This document shows, piece by piece, positions 50,980 through 61,149 of a stretch of 64,000 nucleotides of DNA. The translations under genes were made by a program, and so were the position numbers. How positions within the stretch are numbered: the first letter of the stretch is position 1; each line of letters begins with the position of its first letter. The stretch is from Stenotrophomonas bentonitica. Lineage in GTDB: Bacteria; Pseudomonadota; Gammaproteobacteria; Xanthomonadales; Xanthomonadaceae. The stretch is from contig NZ_PKQP01000004.1 of assembly GCF_002887735.1 (NCBI RefSeq), forward strand, positions 62,001-126,000. Direction: 5' to 3'. Under the pieces are notes generated by a model, which was not told where the DNA came from, ran no database searches, and saw only the letters and a list, made by a program, of their open reading frames with translations.

Positions 50980-53736
50980 ATGCAAGTCCAGAACACGCAG
51001 AAAAAGACACCGGTTACCTTGCTCGCATTGTCGATCGGCCTGGCGCTGAGTGGTACCGCGCTGGCCCAGGATGCGGGGACCAACCCCACCGACCTGGATA
51101 CCGTCACCGTCACCGGCTACCGCGCCAGTGTCGAGAAGGCGCTGGACATCAAGCGCGGCGAAGCCGGCGTGGTCGATGCCATCGTCGCCGAGGATATCGG
51201 CAAGTTCCCGGATCTGAACCTGGCCGAGTCGCTGCAGCGCATTCCCGGCGTGGTCATCACCCGTGAGGCCGGCGAAGGCCGCAACATCTCGGTGCGCGGC
51301 CTGGGCCCGGACTTCACCCGCGTGCGCATCAACGGCATGGAAGCGCTGACCACCGTCGGCGCCGGCGACCAGAGCGGCGGCACCAACCGTGGCCGTGGCT
51401 TCGATTTCAACGTGTTCGCCTCGGACCTGTTCTCGCAGTTGATGGTGCGCAAGACCGCCTCGGCGGACGTCGAGGAAGGCTCGCTGGGGGCCACGGTCGA
51501 CCTGCGCACCGCGCGCCCGTTCGACTATGACGGCTTCACCTTCGCCGCCAGCGGCCAGGCCGGCTACAACGCGATGGCCGAAAAGGCCGACCCGCGCATG
51601 GCCGCGCTGATCTCCAACACCTTTGCCGACGGCACCTTCGGTGCCTTGTTGTCGGTGGCCTATTCCGAGCGCCAGGCGCTGGAAGAGGGCTCCAACACCG
51701 GCCGCTGGGCCAACGGCCCGAGCAACGGCAACTTCAACGCGGCCTCGCCGTTCGCCGCCGCCCGTTCGGCCGACGTCTACCACCCGCGCTTCCCGCGCTA
51801 CGTGCAGATGGAGCATGAGCAGAAGCGCCTGGGCGTGACCGGCACCCTGCAGTGGAAGCCGAGCGACGCCACCGAGTTCTCGCTGGATGCGCTGTATTCC
51901 AAGATCGATGCGACCCGCGACGAACACTACATCGAGGCGATCTCCTTCAGCCGTGGCACCAGCACCACGCCGCGCCTGGTCGGCAAGCCGGCGATGATCG
52001 TCAAGAACGGCGCGATCGAAAACAACGCGCTGGTCTACGGCGAATTCGACAATGTCGACATCCGTACCGAAAACCGCCATGACGAGTGGAGCACCGAGTT
52101 CAAGCAGCTCAGCCTCAATGGCCAGCACCGCTTTGGCGATGACTTCACCTTGTCCGGCAAGGTCGGCATCTCGCGCTCCAAGCACGAGAACCCGGTCCAG
52201 ACCACGATCATCATGGACAAGTACGACGTCGACAATTACAGCTACGACTACCGGGGCAACAGCCGCTTCCCGACGCTGAACTACGGCATCGACCCGACCA
52301 ACCCGGCGGGCTGGGAACTGGCGGAAATCCGCCTGCGCCCGCAGTACGTGGACAATGACTTCGATACCGGCCAGCTCGACTTCAACTGGAACATCAGCCC
52401 GGGCTTCCGCCTGAAGGGCGGCGTGCTGGCCAAGGACTACACGTTCAAGACCACCGAACTGCGCCGTGCCAGCGAACTGGCCGTGCCCAACTTCGCCGAT
52501 GGCACCAAGATCGTGCCGGTGGACATGACCGAGCAGGCCGGCCTGAAGGGCATCAACGGCAGCCCGTCCAACTGGGTGGTGCCGGACCTGAACGCGATTG
52601 CCGATCAGTTCGACATCTACAGCAACAGCGGCATCTTCGCCGTCGCCCCGCGCGCCAACAACGTGCGCAGCGTCGAAGAGAAGGACCGTGGTGCCTACCT
52701 GATGGGCGAGTTCTCCACCGAACTGGGCAGCCTGCCGCTGTCGGGCAACGTGGGTGTGCGCTACGTGCGCACCAAGCAGAGCTCCACCGGCCTGTCCACG
52801 CTGGCCACCGGTACGGTCTCCACCACCGAGAACCGCACCTACAACGACACCCTGCCCTCGTTCAACCTGGTGGCTGAAGTCACCCCGGACTTCCTGATCC
52901 GCCTCGGCGCGGCCAAGGTGATGAGCCGCCCGGGCCTGGGCAGCCTGACGCCGGGCGCAACGGTGGCCGTGGCCGGTGGTGCGCGCACCATCTCCAGCGG
53001 CAACCCGGACCTGGAGCCGATCCGCGCGACCAACGTCGACCTCGGCTTCGAGTGGTACTTCGCCGAAGGCGCGATGGCCGGCATCGGGCTGTTCTACAAG
53101 GACATCGAGAGCTTCGTGCAGACCACCCGCGAAGTGCGTCCGTACTCCGACAGCGGCCTGCCCGCCTCGCTGCTGATCGGCACCGGTGCCTCGCCCGCCG
53201 ACGACTTCACCTACAGCCGCCCGGTCAACACCCCGGGCGGTGAACTGCACGGCGTGGAAGCCAACTACACCCAGCCGTTCACCTTCCTGCCGGGCAAGTG
53301 GTCCAACCTGGGCGTGCAGTTGAACTACACCTGGGTGGAATCGCAGATCCAGTACCTCAACGCGGCCGGCCAGCCGGTGATGAAGACCGACCTGACCGGC
53401 CTGTCCAAGTCGTCCTGGAACGCCACGCTGTTCTACGAAGGCAAGGTCTTCTCCGGCCGTGTCTCGGCGACCAACCGCGATGACTACCTGACCCAGGCAC
53501 CGGGTACGGAAGCCGGCTTCAACCTCGACGGTTACCACGGCATGACCGGCACCACCGTCATCGATGCCTCGATCCGCTACACGATCAGCGACCAGCTCGA
53601 ACTGAGCCTGGAAGGCATCAACCTGACCAACGAAGCTTCCGACGAGTGGGTCTACTCGCCGGCCACCGGTCGGCTGCCGCTGCAGTACACCGAAACCGGC
53701 CGCCAGTTCCTGCTCGGCGTGCGCTACAAGTTCTGA
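50980..53736 (+). CDS. TonB-dependent receptor, carbohydrate type (first of pair)
   Basis: A 918-residue outer-membrane receptor of the large sugar-transporting group typical of Xanthomonadaceae. Signal peptide (TLLALSIGLALSGTALAQ), TonB box (LDTVTVTGYR), plug with DIGKFPDLNLAESLQRIPGV and ISVRGLGPDFTRVRINGMEAL, then a long barrel ending in VRYKF. It lies divergent from kdgK-eda and shares a control element with them, so it likely imports oligosaccharides that yield KDG. The start has GGGAGAGG upstream. It is paralogous to the next gene, with the same opening KKTPVTLLA. Confidence 0.93.
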   Translation: MQVQNTQKKTPVTLLALSIGLALSGTALAQDAGTNPTDLDTVTVTGYRASVEKALDIKRGEAGVVDAIVAEDIGKFPDLNLAESLQRIPGVVITREAGEGRNISVRGLGPDFTRVRINGMEALTTVGAGDQSGGTNRGRGFDFNVFASDLFSQLMVRKTASADVEEGSLGATVDLRTARPFDYDGFTFAASGQAGYNAMAEKADPRMAALISNTFADGTFGALLSVAYSERQALEEGSNTGRWANGPSNGNFNAASPFAAARSADVYHPRFPRYVQMEHEQKRLGVTGTLQWKPSDATEFSLDALYSKIDATRDEHYIEAISFSRGTSTTPRLVGKPAMIVKNGAIENNALVYGEFDNVDIRTENRHDEWSTEFKQLSLNGQHRFGDDFTLSGKVGISRSKHENPVQTTIIMDKYDVDNYSYDYRGNSRFPTLNYGIDPTNPAGWELAEIRLRPQYVDNDFDTGQLDFNWNISPGFRLKGGVLAKDYTFKTTELRRASELAVPNFADGTKIVPVDMTEQAGLKGINGSPSNWVVPDLNAIADQFDIYSNSGIFAVAPRANNVRSVEEKDRGAYLMGEFSTELGSLPLSGNVGVRYVRTKQSSTGLSTLATGTVSTTENRTYNDTLPSFNLVAEVTPDFLIRLGAAKVMSRPGLGSLTPGATVAVAGGARTISSGNPDLEPIRATNVDLGFEWYFAEGAMAGIGLFYKDIESFVQTTREVRPYSDSGLPASLLIGTGASPADDFTYSRPVNTPGGELHGVEANYTQPFTFLPGKWSNLGVQLNYTWVESQIQYLNAAGQPVMKTDLTGLSKSSWNATLFYEGKVFSGRVSATNRDDYLTQAPGTEAGFNLDGYHGMTGTTVIDASIRYTISDQLELSLEGINLTNEASDEWVYSPATGRLPLQYTETGRQFLLGVRYKF

Positions 53737-53835
53737 TTCAACGGCAGTACCCGCCGGCGGCGTGAGTGATCACGCCGCCGGCTGCGCGCGCGCCGCCATC
53801 GTTGCCATCCCACGACTCTCACCAGCGAATGCACG

Positions 53836-53899
53836 CTGCTGCGGCGCAAGATGCCGCCGCGTGAATGGTTTGTTACGTTTCGGATGACCAGCGGTGTCA
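53836..53899 (+). promoter_or_regulatory. Control region of the second sugar TonB receptor
   Basis: Near-copy of the region at 50858-50922: the 21-base block (one mismatch, 53836-53856), a GTTACGTT element at about 53872, and TGACCAGCGGTGTCA at 53885-53899. The spacing between the block and the operator-like site is 29-30 bases in both, so the two receptors should respond to the same regulator. Confidence 0.65.
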
Positions 53900-53999
53900 C
53901 CGCGGCAATGCGCGCTGGACGCTCCGGGGGAGGCCGGACGTCATGACTCATCAACATCACGGTCGCATGGCGGCGAACCCTGGGAGGGGCTTACACACG

Positions 54000-56900
54000 A
54001 TGGAACGACTCGACACCCGCAAAAAGACACCGGTTACCTTGCTCGCAGTATCGGTCGCCTTGGCGTTGCAGGGCGTGGCTGGCATCGCCGCGGCACAGCA
54101 GACGCCGGAACAGGCCGCGTCACTCAACGCGGTCGATCTGGACAAGGTGGAGGTCAAGGCGACCTACCGCGAAAGCCTGCAGCAGTCGCTGGATGAAAAG
54201 CGCTACAGCGTCGAGCAGGTCGATGCGATCTACGCTGAAGACATCGGCAAGTTCCCGGATCTGAACCTGGCCGAGTCGATGCAGCGCATCGCCGGCGTCT
54301 CGATCGACCGTGAAGGCGGCGAAGGCCAGCAGATTTCCGTGCGCGGCCTGGGCTCGGACTTCACCCGCGTGCGCATCAACGGCCTGGAAGCGCTGTCCAC
54401 CGCAGGCAGCGGCACCACCGGCGTCAACCGCAGCCGCGGCTTCGACTTCAATACCTTCGCCTCGGAGCTGTTCAGCCGGGTCAAGATCAACAAGACCCAG
54501 TCGGCGCAGACCGATGAGGGCTCTCTCGGCGCCACTGTCGACCTGCGCGGCTCGCGCCCGTTCGATTTCGAGGGCTTCCAGGCCTCGCTCGGCGGCCAGT
54601 ACGGCTTCAACGAACTCTCCAGGAACAAGGACCCGCGCATCTCCGGGCTGATCAGCAACACCTGGGCCGACGGCCGGGTCGGCGCGCTGATGTCGGTGGC
54701 CTACAGCAAGCGCACCATCTTCGAAGAAGGCTACAACCCGGTCCGCTGGGAGCACGGCAACTACCGCAACTCCAACCAGAGCACCGCGGCCAACAACGGC
54801 ACCTATGGCTTCTGCAGCCCGGCCGGCTACGACCCGCAGACCCCGCGCAACCCGCTGGCCAATGAAACCGCCGCCGGTGTCGGCAGCGCCGCCAACCAGG
54901 CGCGCAGCAACGGCTGGGGCAGCTACGGCATCGATGCGACCCACTGCGGCCCCGGCCTGGATCGCCCGGCCGCGACCGCCGAGAACATCGCCGCCTACGA
55001 GACCGCGACCAACGCCTGGATCCCGCGTTACCCGCGTTATATCCGCACCGAACATGAGATCGAGCGCCTGGGTGTCACCGGCGCAGTGCAGTTCAAGGTC
55101 AGCGACGACACGCAGTTGAACCTGGACATGCTGTACTCCAAGCTCGACAAGAACGTGCGCGAAGACTCCATCGGCGCCAACCTGCATCGCACCGCGCAGT
55201 ACGGCGGCAAGACCCAGATCGTGGTCCGCGAAGCGCATGCCGATGAGCAGAACCGCCTGACCTACGGCGTGTTCGACAACGTCGACTTCCGCACCGAATC
55301 CACCGCCATCGAAGAAAGCACCGAGTTCAAGCAGTTCAGCCTGAACCTGGAGCATCGCTTCAACGATGCGGTGCGCCTGGATGCCGTGGTCGGCCACTCC
55401 GAGTCGAACTATGAGCGGCCGGTCTTCTCGATGGTCAGCTTCGACAACAGCAACCTGGACGGCTTCGTGCTGGACATGCGCAACGGCAAGGTGCCGGCGA
55501 TGTCCTTCCCGTTCGATCTCAACGCCGTGGACAACTGGAAGTGGCTCGGCTACGGCAGCACGCCGGTCAACGCCAACGGCACCGCGCGTGGCGGCAACAT
55601 CAGCGAAGTGCGCTTGAATCCGCAGTACGTCGACAACGCCTTCGACACGGCCAAGGTCGATCTGACCTTCGATATCAGCCCCACCTTCACCCTGCGCGGC
55701 GGTCTGGCCTTCAAAGACTACGACATGAGCACGCAGGAGTTCCGCAACATCAGTTACGGGCGCCTGTCGCAGGCACTGCCGGCCGGCGTCACCGTGGGTG
55801 ACCTGAGCGATACGCTGAGCGGCTTCGGCAAGGGCATGGACGGCAACCTGCCCAACAGCTGGCTGGTGCCGGACTTCAACCAGATCGCCAAGCTGCTGGA
55901 CATCTACTGCAACTGCGACACCGGTACCCTCGGCGGCGACTACCGCCTGGCCAGCGTGGGCCACTTCGGCGCGTCCAACAACAACTTCGACGTCAACGAG
56001 AAGAGCTACGGCAGCTACCTGCAGCTCGACTTCAACACCGATCTGCTGGGTCGTGCGTTCCGTGGCAACCTCGGCGTGCGCTATGTGCAGACGCGGATCA
56101 CCGCCGATGGCTATGCGCCGTGCACCGCGGCCAATGCGACCGATCTGTCTTCGGCCTGCGCGCCGTTCTTCGGCGTGGCCAGCGCCACCGCCGATCCCGG
56201 CGAGCGCCTGCAGGTCGCCACCCGGGTCGGCCACAAGTACGACGACTGGCTGCCCTCGCTGAACCTGGCCTGGGACCTGAGCGATACCTTCGTGCTGCGC
56301 TTCGGCGCGGCCAAGACCATGGCCCGCCCGACCCTGTCCAACCTGTCGCCCAGCGTCAGCGGGGGACCTACCGCGTACTTCGATGACGACCGCAGCTACT
56401 CGATCAACCTGGGCAACCCCAAGCTCGATCCGTTCCGCTCGACCAACTACGACCTGAGCGCGGAGTGGTACTTCGAGGAAGGGGCGCTGCTGTCGGCGGC
56501 ACTGTTCTACAAGGACATCGACAGCTACGTGCAGCGCACGCGCCTGCTCACCACCTGGGCGGACATGGGCTACTCGCTGGACCTGCTGCCGACCGGCTTC
56601 AGCCCGGACACCGTGTTCAACGTGCAGAGCTACTTCAACACCCCGGGCGGCCCGCTCAAGGGCTATGAAGTGTCCTACCAGCAGCCTTTCAGCTTCCTGC
56701 CCGGCTTCTGGAAGAACTTCGGCGTGCAGCTGAACTACACGCACGTCGAGTCGAAGATCAAATACATGTTCAGCTCGGGCACCGGCAGCACGATCGTCAC
56801 CACCTACACCGAGAACGACCTGCTGAACCTCTCGCCGAACTCGTACAACGCCACCCTGTACTACGACGACGGCCGCTTCAGCGCCCGCGTCTCCACCAGC

Positions 56901-57179
56901 TACCGCGACGCGTACATCAGCACGATCCTCTCGCAGGAGAACGTGTGGGACCTGGACGGCAACCAGTTCGCCACCGCCGACGTGCAGGGCAAGTACAGCG
57001 TGGAGAACGTGGACTTCAACATGTCCTACAAGGTCAACAAGAACCTCTCGCTGACCTTCGAGGCGATCAACCTGCTCGACACCGCCGACGAGCGCTACGT
57101 CGATTCAGCGCTGTCGCTGCCGGATCGCTACACCCATACGGGCCGCCAGTACTACCTCGGCCTGCGTTACAAGTTCTGA
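54000..57179 (+). CDS. TonB-dependent receptor, carbohydrate type (second of pair)
   Basis: A 1059-residue receptor paralogous to the preceding one: KKTPVTLLAVSVALALQG signal peptide, TonB box region LDKVEVKATYRES, plug DIGKFPDLNLAESMQRIAGV and ISVRGLGSDFTRVRINGLEAL, barrel ending LRYKF. It is about 140 residues longer, with extra loops (for example the asparagine-rich WEHGNYRNSNQSTAANN region and a CNCDTG turn) that may contact a bulkier ligand. The start at ATG 54000 follows GGGAGGGG; a longer in-frame start through the operator is rejected. Confidence 0.93.
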   Translation: MERLDTRKKTPVTLLAVSVALALQGVAGIAAAQQTPEQAASLNAVDLDKVEVKATYRESLQQSLDEKRYSVEQVDAIYAEDIGKFPDLNLAESMQRIAGVSIDREGGEGQQISVRGLGSDFTRVRINGLEALSTAGSGTTGVNRSRGFDFNTFASELFSRVKINKTQSAQTDEGSLGATVDLRGSRPFDFEGFQASLGGQYGFNELSRNKDPRISGLISNTWADGRVGALMSVAYSKRTIFEEGYNPVRWEHGNYRNSNQSTAANNGTYGFCSPAGYDPQTPRNPLANETAAGVGSAANQARSNGWGSYGIDATHCGPGLDRPAATAENIAAYETATNAWIPRYPRYIRTEHEIERLGVTGAVQFKVSDDTQLNLDMLYSKLDKNVREDSIGANLHRTAQYGGKTQIVVREAHADEQNRLTYGVFDNVDFRTESTAIEESTEFKQFSLNLEHRFNDAVRLDAVVGHSESNYERPVFSMVSFDNSNLDGFVLDMRNGKVPAMSFPFDLNAVDNWKWLGYGSTPVNANGTARGGNISEVRLNPQYVDNAFDTAKVDLTFDISPTFTLRGGLAFKDYDMSTQEFRNISYGRLSQALPAGVTVGDLSDTLSGFGKGMDGNLPNSWLVPDFNQIAKLLDIYCNCDTGTLGGDYRLASVGHFGASNNNFDVNEKSYGSYLQLDFNTDLLGRAFRGNLGVRYVQTRITADGYAPCTAANATDLSSACAPFFGVASATADPGERLQVATRVGHKYDDWLPSLNLAWDLSDTFVLRFGAAKTMARPTLSNLSPSVSGGPTAYFDDDRSYSINLGNPKLDPFRSTNYDLSAEWYFEEGALLSAALFYKDIDSYVQRTRLLTTWADMGYSLDLLPTGFSPDTVFNVQSYFNTPGGPLKGYEVSYQQPFSFLPGFWKNFGVQLNYTHVESKIKYMFSSGTGSTIVTTYTENDLLNLSPNSYNATLYYDDGRFSARVSTSYRDAYISTILSQENVWDLDGNQFATADVQGKYSVENVDFNMSYKVNKNLSLTFEAINLLDTADERYVDSALSLPDRYTHTGRQYYLGLRYKF

Positions 57180-57206
57180 CCGTGCTGCGTCTTCCGCCAC
57201 AGGTAT

Positions 57207-57246
57207 CGCGCCCGCTTGCATCCTTCTCTCCGGGATGGCGGGCGCG
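57207..57246. other. Large intergenic hairpin downstream of the second receptor gene
   Basis: CGCGCCCGC-ttg-CATCC pairs with GGATG-GCGGGCGCG, a 14-bp stem with a 3-base bulge and a 9-base loop. No T-run follows. It may protect the receptor message or reduce read-through into the LamG-domain gene. Confidence 0.55.
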
Positions 57247-57330
57247 GTGCCGGGGCGGGAGGCCACCGTGAGCGGCTGACCCCCGCTGCTGGTTCCGCTG
57301 TACTGTTTCTGCTGTCGAAAGGAAGGTCTC

Positions 57331-60300
57331 ATGCATCGCGTTGTCGCCGCCTCGATCCGCCCCTCCCGCCTGTCCGCCAGCCTGCTGGCGCTGCTGCTTG
57401 CGGGCAGTGGCACCGCCTGGGCGCAGACCGCGCCCCAGCTGCTGTTCCACGTGTCGGCCGACCAGGGCCTGCAGGCCGATACCGCCGCGGGCGACCCGGT
57501 CCCCAACTTCGTGGACAAGGTGAAGCGGGTTCCCGACGGGGCGCATGGCAGTGCGATCGAATGGGCCGATGACGGCGTGCTGTCGTGGAATGCCCCCGGC
57601 AACATCCAGGCCCAACGCGGTACGCTGGGCTTCTTCTGGCGTTCGCGCTACGCGGTGGGTGAAGCACCGTTCGTGATCTTCCGGGTTGGTTATGCCGACC
57701 ACAGCAGCTGGGACATGGCCTGGCTGCGCATCGACTGGAACGGCCACGGCTTCGATGCCTTCGTCACCGATGCCAACCTGGCGCGCACCCGCGTGTCGTT
57801 CAAGCTCGACCAGAACCCCTCGCCGCAGCAGTGGCAGCACATCGCCTTCGGCTGGGACGAAAACCACGGCGTGCGCCTGTACGTGGACGGCAAAGAGGTT
57901 GCCCGCCAGGAGACCACCGCCGACTACGACGCCGCACTCGATCAGCTCGGCCTGGCCGGACGCGTGATGGCGCCCTACCAGGTGCAGAGCCGCTACAACT
58001 TCCTGCGTGGCAGCGATTTCGACGAGATCCGCGTCTACGACCGTCTGCTCGATCCGGCCGGCATGGCCGCACTGGCCCGGAATGCTGCCCCGACCACGGC
58101 CGTGGCCGCGCCTGACCCGATGCGCGCCTGGCGCCATCGCCATGGGTGGGAGGCCACGCCGCCGCCGGCATTGAGTGCCCCGACCACCACGATCCGCAAA
58201 ATCGAATTCGCCGATACCAAGGACCACAAGCAGTGGATGTGGAAGGCGACCGACGGCATCGCCGAGACCACCTGGCCGGGCGTCTACAACCGCTCGCGGC
58301 TGGCCGGACGGGATGATTACTTCCAGCTGCCGGACTGGAATACCTATGTCGAGGGTGGCCAGCAGCTCGACCTGACCCTGCCGGCCGGTGAAACCGTCAA
58401 CCGCATCGAAGTGCGCGGTGCAGCGTTTGGCGGGCTCAGCCACAGCGTGGACGGCCAGCCGGCACAGACCCTGTTCCAGCGCCCGCAGGGCGTGGTCCGC
58501 AGCGTCAACAGCATTCCAGCCCAGGACGGCGGCGTGCTGCACTTCCGCAATACCGCGCAGGAAACCCCGATCCAGGAAATCTGGGCCTACCAGGTCAGCG
58601 ACGCCGCCGAGCCGGAGGGTACGGTCAAGCAGCGCTACCTGATCGACAGCCAGGCGCTGCCGGATTACACCAACATCGCCGCACTGCGCGAGTACATCGA
58701 CGGCCGCTACCCGGCGGCCGAACGCAGCACGGTGATGGCGCTGCCCAAGGGCGCCGGCTCGCGCAAGCGCACGGCCGACACGCTGCCCGCGCAGCCGATG
58801 CCGATCGTGCACGTGCTGATTCCCTCCGGCGTGAGCGACGCGCCGGCCGCGCAGCCGCTGATCCGCAGCTGGGCACACAGCTGGGAGAACATGCATGACG
58901 GCCTGGATGGCATCGCCATCGATCTGCCCAAGCTGGATCTGCCGGCCACGCAGGACGGCCTGATCCCGCTCAACATCCGCATCAAGGACCCGATCTGGCC
59001 GGCGCGCGACATGATCGACGTGTCGGTCTCGGTCAAGCCGGGCCAGAAGCGCACCCTGTGGCTGGACCTGCGCGATCGCATCCTGACCGCCGACAGCCTG
59101 TGGATCTCCATCGCCTCTGCGGCGCCCGGCTTCAATGCGACCTCGCTGGATGGTGCGGAAATCCGCATGGTCTACAAGGACCGCGAGGAGGCGAAGAAGG
59201 AACACATCGCCGACCGCTTCAATCAGGTACGCGACAACTGGGGCTTCCTGGTCGAAGAGCACACCACCTCCAAGCGCCAGCGCCTGTATGCGCGCGTCTA
59301 TGCCGACCTCAGCGATCTGCTGCGCGTCGATCCGGACCACGAACTGGGCCGGCTGTACTGGAACTACATCAGCTACAACAGCCAGGGCAAACCGCCGTTC
59401 ACCCAGCCCGACGCGCCCAAGGGCGTACCGCTGTGGGCCTTCCGCCAGACCGAAGACCTCAAGTACGTACGCCGCTTCATCGACTGGTGGATCGACAACC
59501 GCCAGATTGCGTACGGGGATTTCGGCGGGGGCATTTCCGATGATTCCGATCTCACCCAGCAGTGGCCGGGCCTGGCCCTGATGGGCGTGCAGCCGGACAA
59601 GCTCAATGCCTCGCTGACCGCGCTGTCCGATGCGGTGTACCGCAATGGCATGTTCAGCAATGGCTTGAGCACCATCGAGACCGACGAGCTGCATGCCTAC
59701 GAGGAAGGCATCAACACCAACAGCGCGATGCTCTACCTCAACTGGGGTGATCCGCTCACCGTCGAGCGCCTGATGGAAACGGTGAAGGCCTTCGATGAAC
59801 GCATCATCCTGCCCAATCCGCAGGGGCATCTGCTGTTCTCCAGCAACTGGTTCGGCGGCAACAAGGTCTACCGCGAGCCGAACTGGCAGTGGCAGAAACC
59901 GTACTCCTTCCCGGTGCTGCACCCGGCGTTCCTGATCGGGCAGTACAACGCCGACCCGACCGGCCGAAAGCTGGTCACCGGCCTGGCCGACAGCTACCTG
60001 GCCCACGCCTACACCGACGACAAGGGGCGCTGGGCGCTGCCGAACGAGATCCACTGGGCGACCGGCAAGACCCGCGGCGGCGAGCTCAACAACGGCTCGG
60101 GCAGCGGCGACATCATGCACACCTTCTGGGCGGCATGGCGCTGGACCGGCGATGACAAGTACCTCAAGGCGCTGGACTACCGCGTGGAGCGCGGTGGCCC
60201 GGGTGCCTTGTCCAACCTGGGCGAGAACTACGTCGAGGCGCTGGGCCGCGGTGCCGAGTGGAACCCGCGCTTCATCAGCGATGCCGACGGTGGCAACACC

Positions 60301-61149
60301 GGCTTCTCCAGTCTGATGGCGTGGCAGGCCACCGGCGACAAGAAGTACCTGGAGGCATTGCACGCTGATGGCATCCAGGCCAAGGCCCAGCGCGAGTACA
60401 TGAACACCGAAGGCCACTGGTGGTCCGACCGTGTCGAGGCGCCGAGCGAGTTCCTGCAGCGCGCGCGGTTGGGCGGTATCGCGCTCAAGCGCAACCAGAG
60501 CTGGCCCGGCCACACCGTGAGCTGGCGCTTCGCCCAGCCGGACGCGGCCGAACAGGTGGCGCTGCTGGTGCACGCGCCTTCGCCGGACCGCTTCAAGGTG
60601 ATCGCCTACAACCTGGGCACGCGCGCGGTGGACGCGGAGATGAGCACCTGGAACGTCACCGCCGGGCAATGGCGGATGACCAGCGGCGTGGACCGCGACG
60701 GCGATGACCGGATCGACGGCAAGGCGACGACGCGCGATCTGGCGCTGGAACGCAGTGCCTCGACCACGCTGCGCTTCGCGCCGGGGCAGAGCCAGGTGTT
60801 CGAGTTCGAGCTGGTGCAGGCCGGCACGCCGGTCGAGCAGCGGGCCGACCTCGGGATCGGGCGGAGCGATGTCCGCGTGGAGGGCGGCCAGGTGCAGGTG
60901 ACCGTGCACAGCCTGGGCCACGTCGCGACCAGCGTGGGCGTGGCGGTGCTGGAAGATGCCAAGGGCCGTGCGCTTGCCCGGGTGGAGATTCCCAGCCTGC
61001 CCGCGCCGAGCGATCTGGTGCCGAAAACCACCACGATCAGCCTGCCGCTGCCGGCCGGGGATCATAGTGGGCTGCGCGTGCGTGTCATGCAGGCCGATGG
61101 CGCCGCCGAGGTGACCCAGCGCAACAACCTGGTGGTGCTGGACCGGTAG
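57331..61149 (+). CDS. Large exported LamG-domain protein, probable polysaccharide-active enzyme
   Basis: A 1272-residue protein with signal peptide (LLALLLAGSGTAWAQ). Residues about 37-250 form a LamG/concanavalin-like domain (GTLGFFWRSRYAVGEAPFVI, RLYVDGKEVARQ, FDEIRVYDRLLD), followed by a beta-rich part with a second jelly-roll-like piece (about 290-420). From about 620 to 1040 a helical region resembles an alpha/alpha barrel, with YGDFGGGISDDSD (D730, D737, D738, D740), NEIHWATGKTRGGELNNG and HTFWAAWRWTGDDKYL repeats. The C-terminus is beta-rich. It follows two sugar receptors and kdgK-eda, so a hydrolase or lyase acting on a uronate-containing glycan is likely. I cannot place it in a named CAZy family. 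Confidence 0.75.
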   Translation: MHRVVAASIRPSRLSASLLALLLAGSGTAWAQTAPQLLFHVSADQGLQADTAAGDPVPNFVDKVKRVPDGAHGSAIEWADDGVLSWNAPGNIQAQRGTLGFFWRSRYAVGEAPFVIFRVGYADHSSWDMAWLRIDWNGHGFDAFVTDANLARTRVSFKLDQNPSPQQWQHIAFGWDENHGVRLYVDGKEVARQETTADYDAALDQLGLAGRVMAPYQVQSRYNFLRGSDFDEIRVYDRLLDPAGMAALARNAAPTTAVAAPDPMRAWRHRHGWEATPPPALSAPTTTIRKIEFADTKDHKQWMWKATDGIAETTWPGVYNRSRLAGRDDYFQLPDWNTYVEGGQQLDLTLPAGETVNRIEVRGAAFGGLSHSVDGQPAQTLFQRPQGVVRSVNSIPAQDGGVLHFRNTAQETPIQEIWAYQVSDAAEPEGTVKQRYLIDSQALPDYTNIAALREYIDGRYPAAERSTVMALPKGAGSRKRTADTLPAQPMPIVHVLIPSGVSDAPAAQPLIRSWAHSWENMHDGLDGIAIDLPKLDLPATQDGLIPLNIRIKDPIWPARDMIDVSVSVKPGQKRTLWLDLRDRILTADSLWISIASAAPGFNATSLDGAEIRMVYKDREEAKKEHIADRFNQVRDNWGFLVEEHTTSKRQRLYARVYADLSDLLRVDPDHELGRLYWNYISYNSQGKPPFTQPDAPKGVPLWAFRQTEDLKYVRRFIDWWIDNRQIAYGDFGGGISDDSDLTQQWPGLALMGVQPDKLNASLTALSDAVYRNGMFSNGLSTIETDELHAYEEGINTNSAMLYLNWGDPLTVERLMETVKAFDERIILPNPQGHLLFSSNWFGGNKVYREPNWQWQKPYSFPVLHPAFLIGQYNADPTGRKLVTGLADSYLAHAYTDDKGRWALPNEIHWATGKTRGGELNNGSGSGDIMHTFWAAWRWTGDDKYLKALDYRVERGGPGALSNLGENYVEALGRGAEWNPRFISDADGGNTGFSSLMAWQATGDKKYLEALHADGIQAKAQREYMNTEGHWWSDRVEAPSEFLQRARLGGIALKRNQSWPGHTVSWRFAQPDAAEQVALLVHAPSPDRFKVIAYNLGTRAVDAEMSTWNVTAGQWRMTSGVDRDGDDRIDGKATTRDLALERSASTTLRFAPGQSQVFEFELVQAGTPVEQRADLGIGRSDVRVEGGQVQVTVHSLGHVATSVGVAVLEDAKGRALARVEIPSLPAPSDLVPKTTTISLPLPAGDHSGLRVRVMQADGAAEVTQRNNLVVLDR

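Noticed and set aside
54120..56744. 874-codon minus-strand frame within the second TonB receptor gene, and a similar one at 50920-53538
   Set aside because: Antisense shadows of high-GC receptor genes with Val/Arg/Gly-rich nonsense composition.
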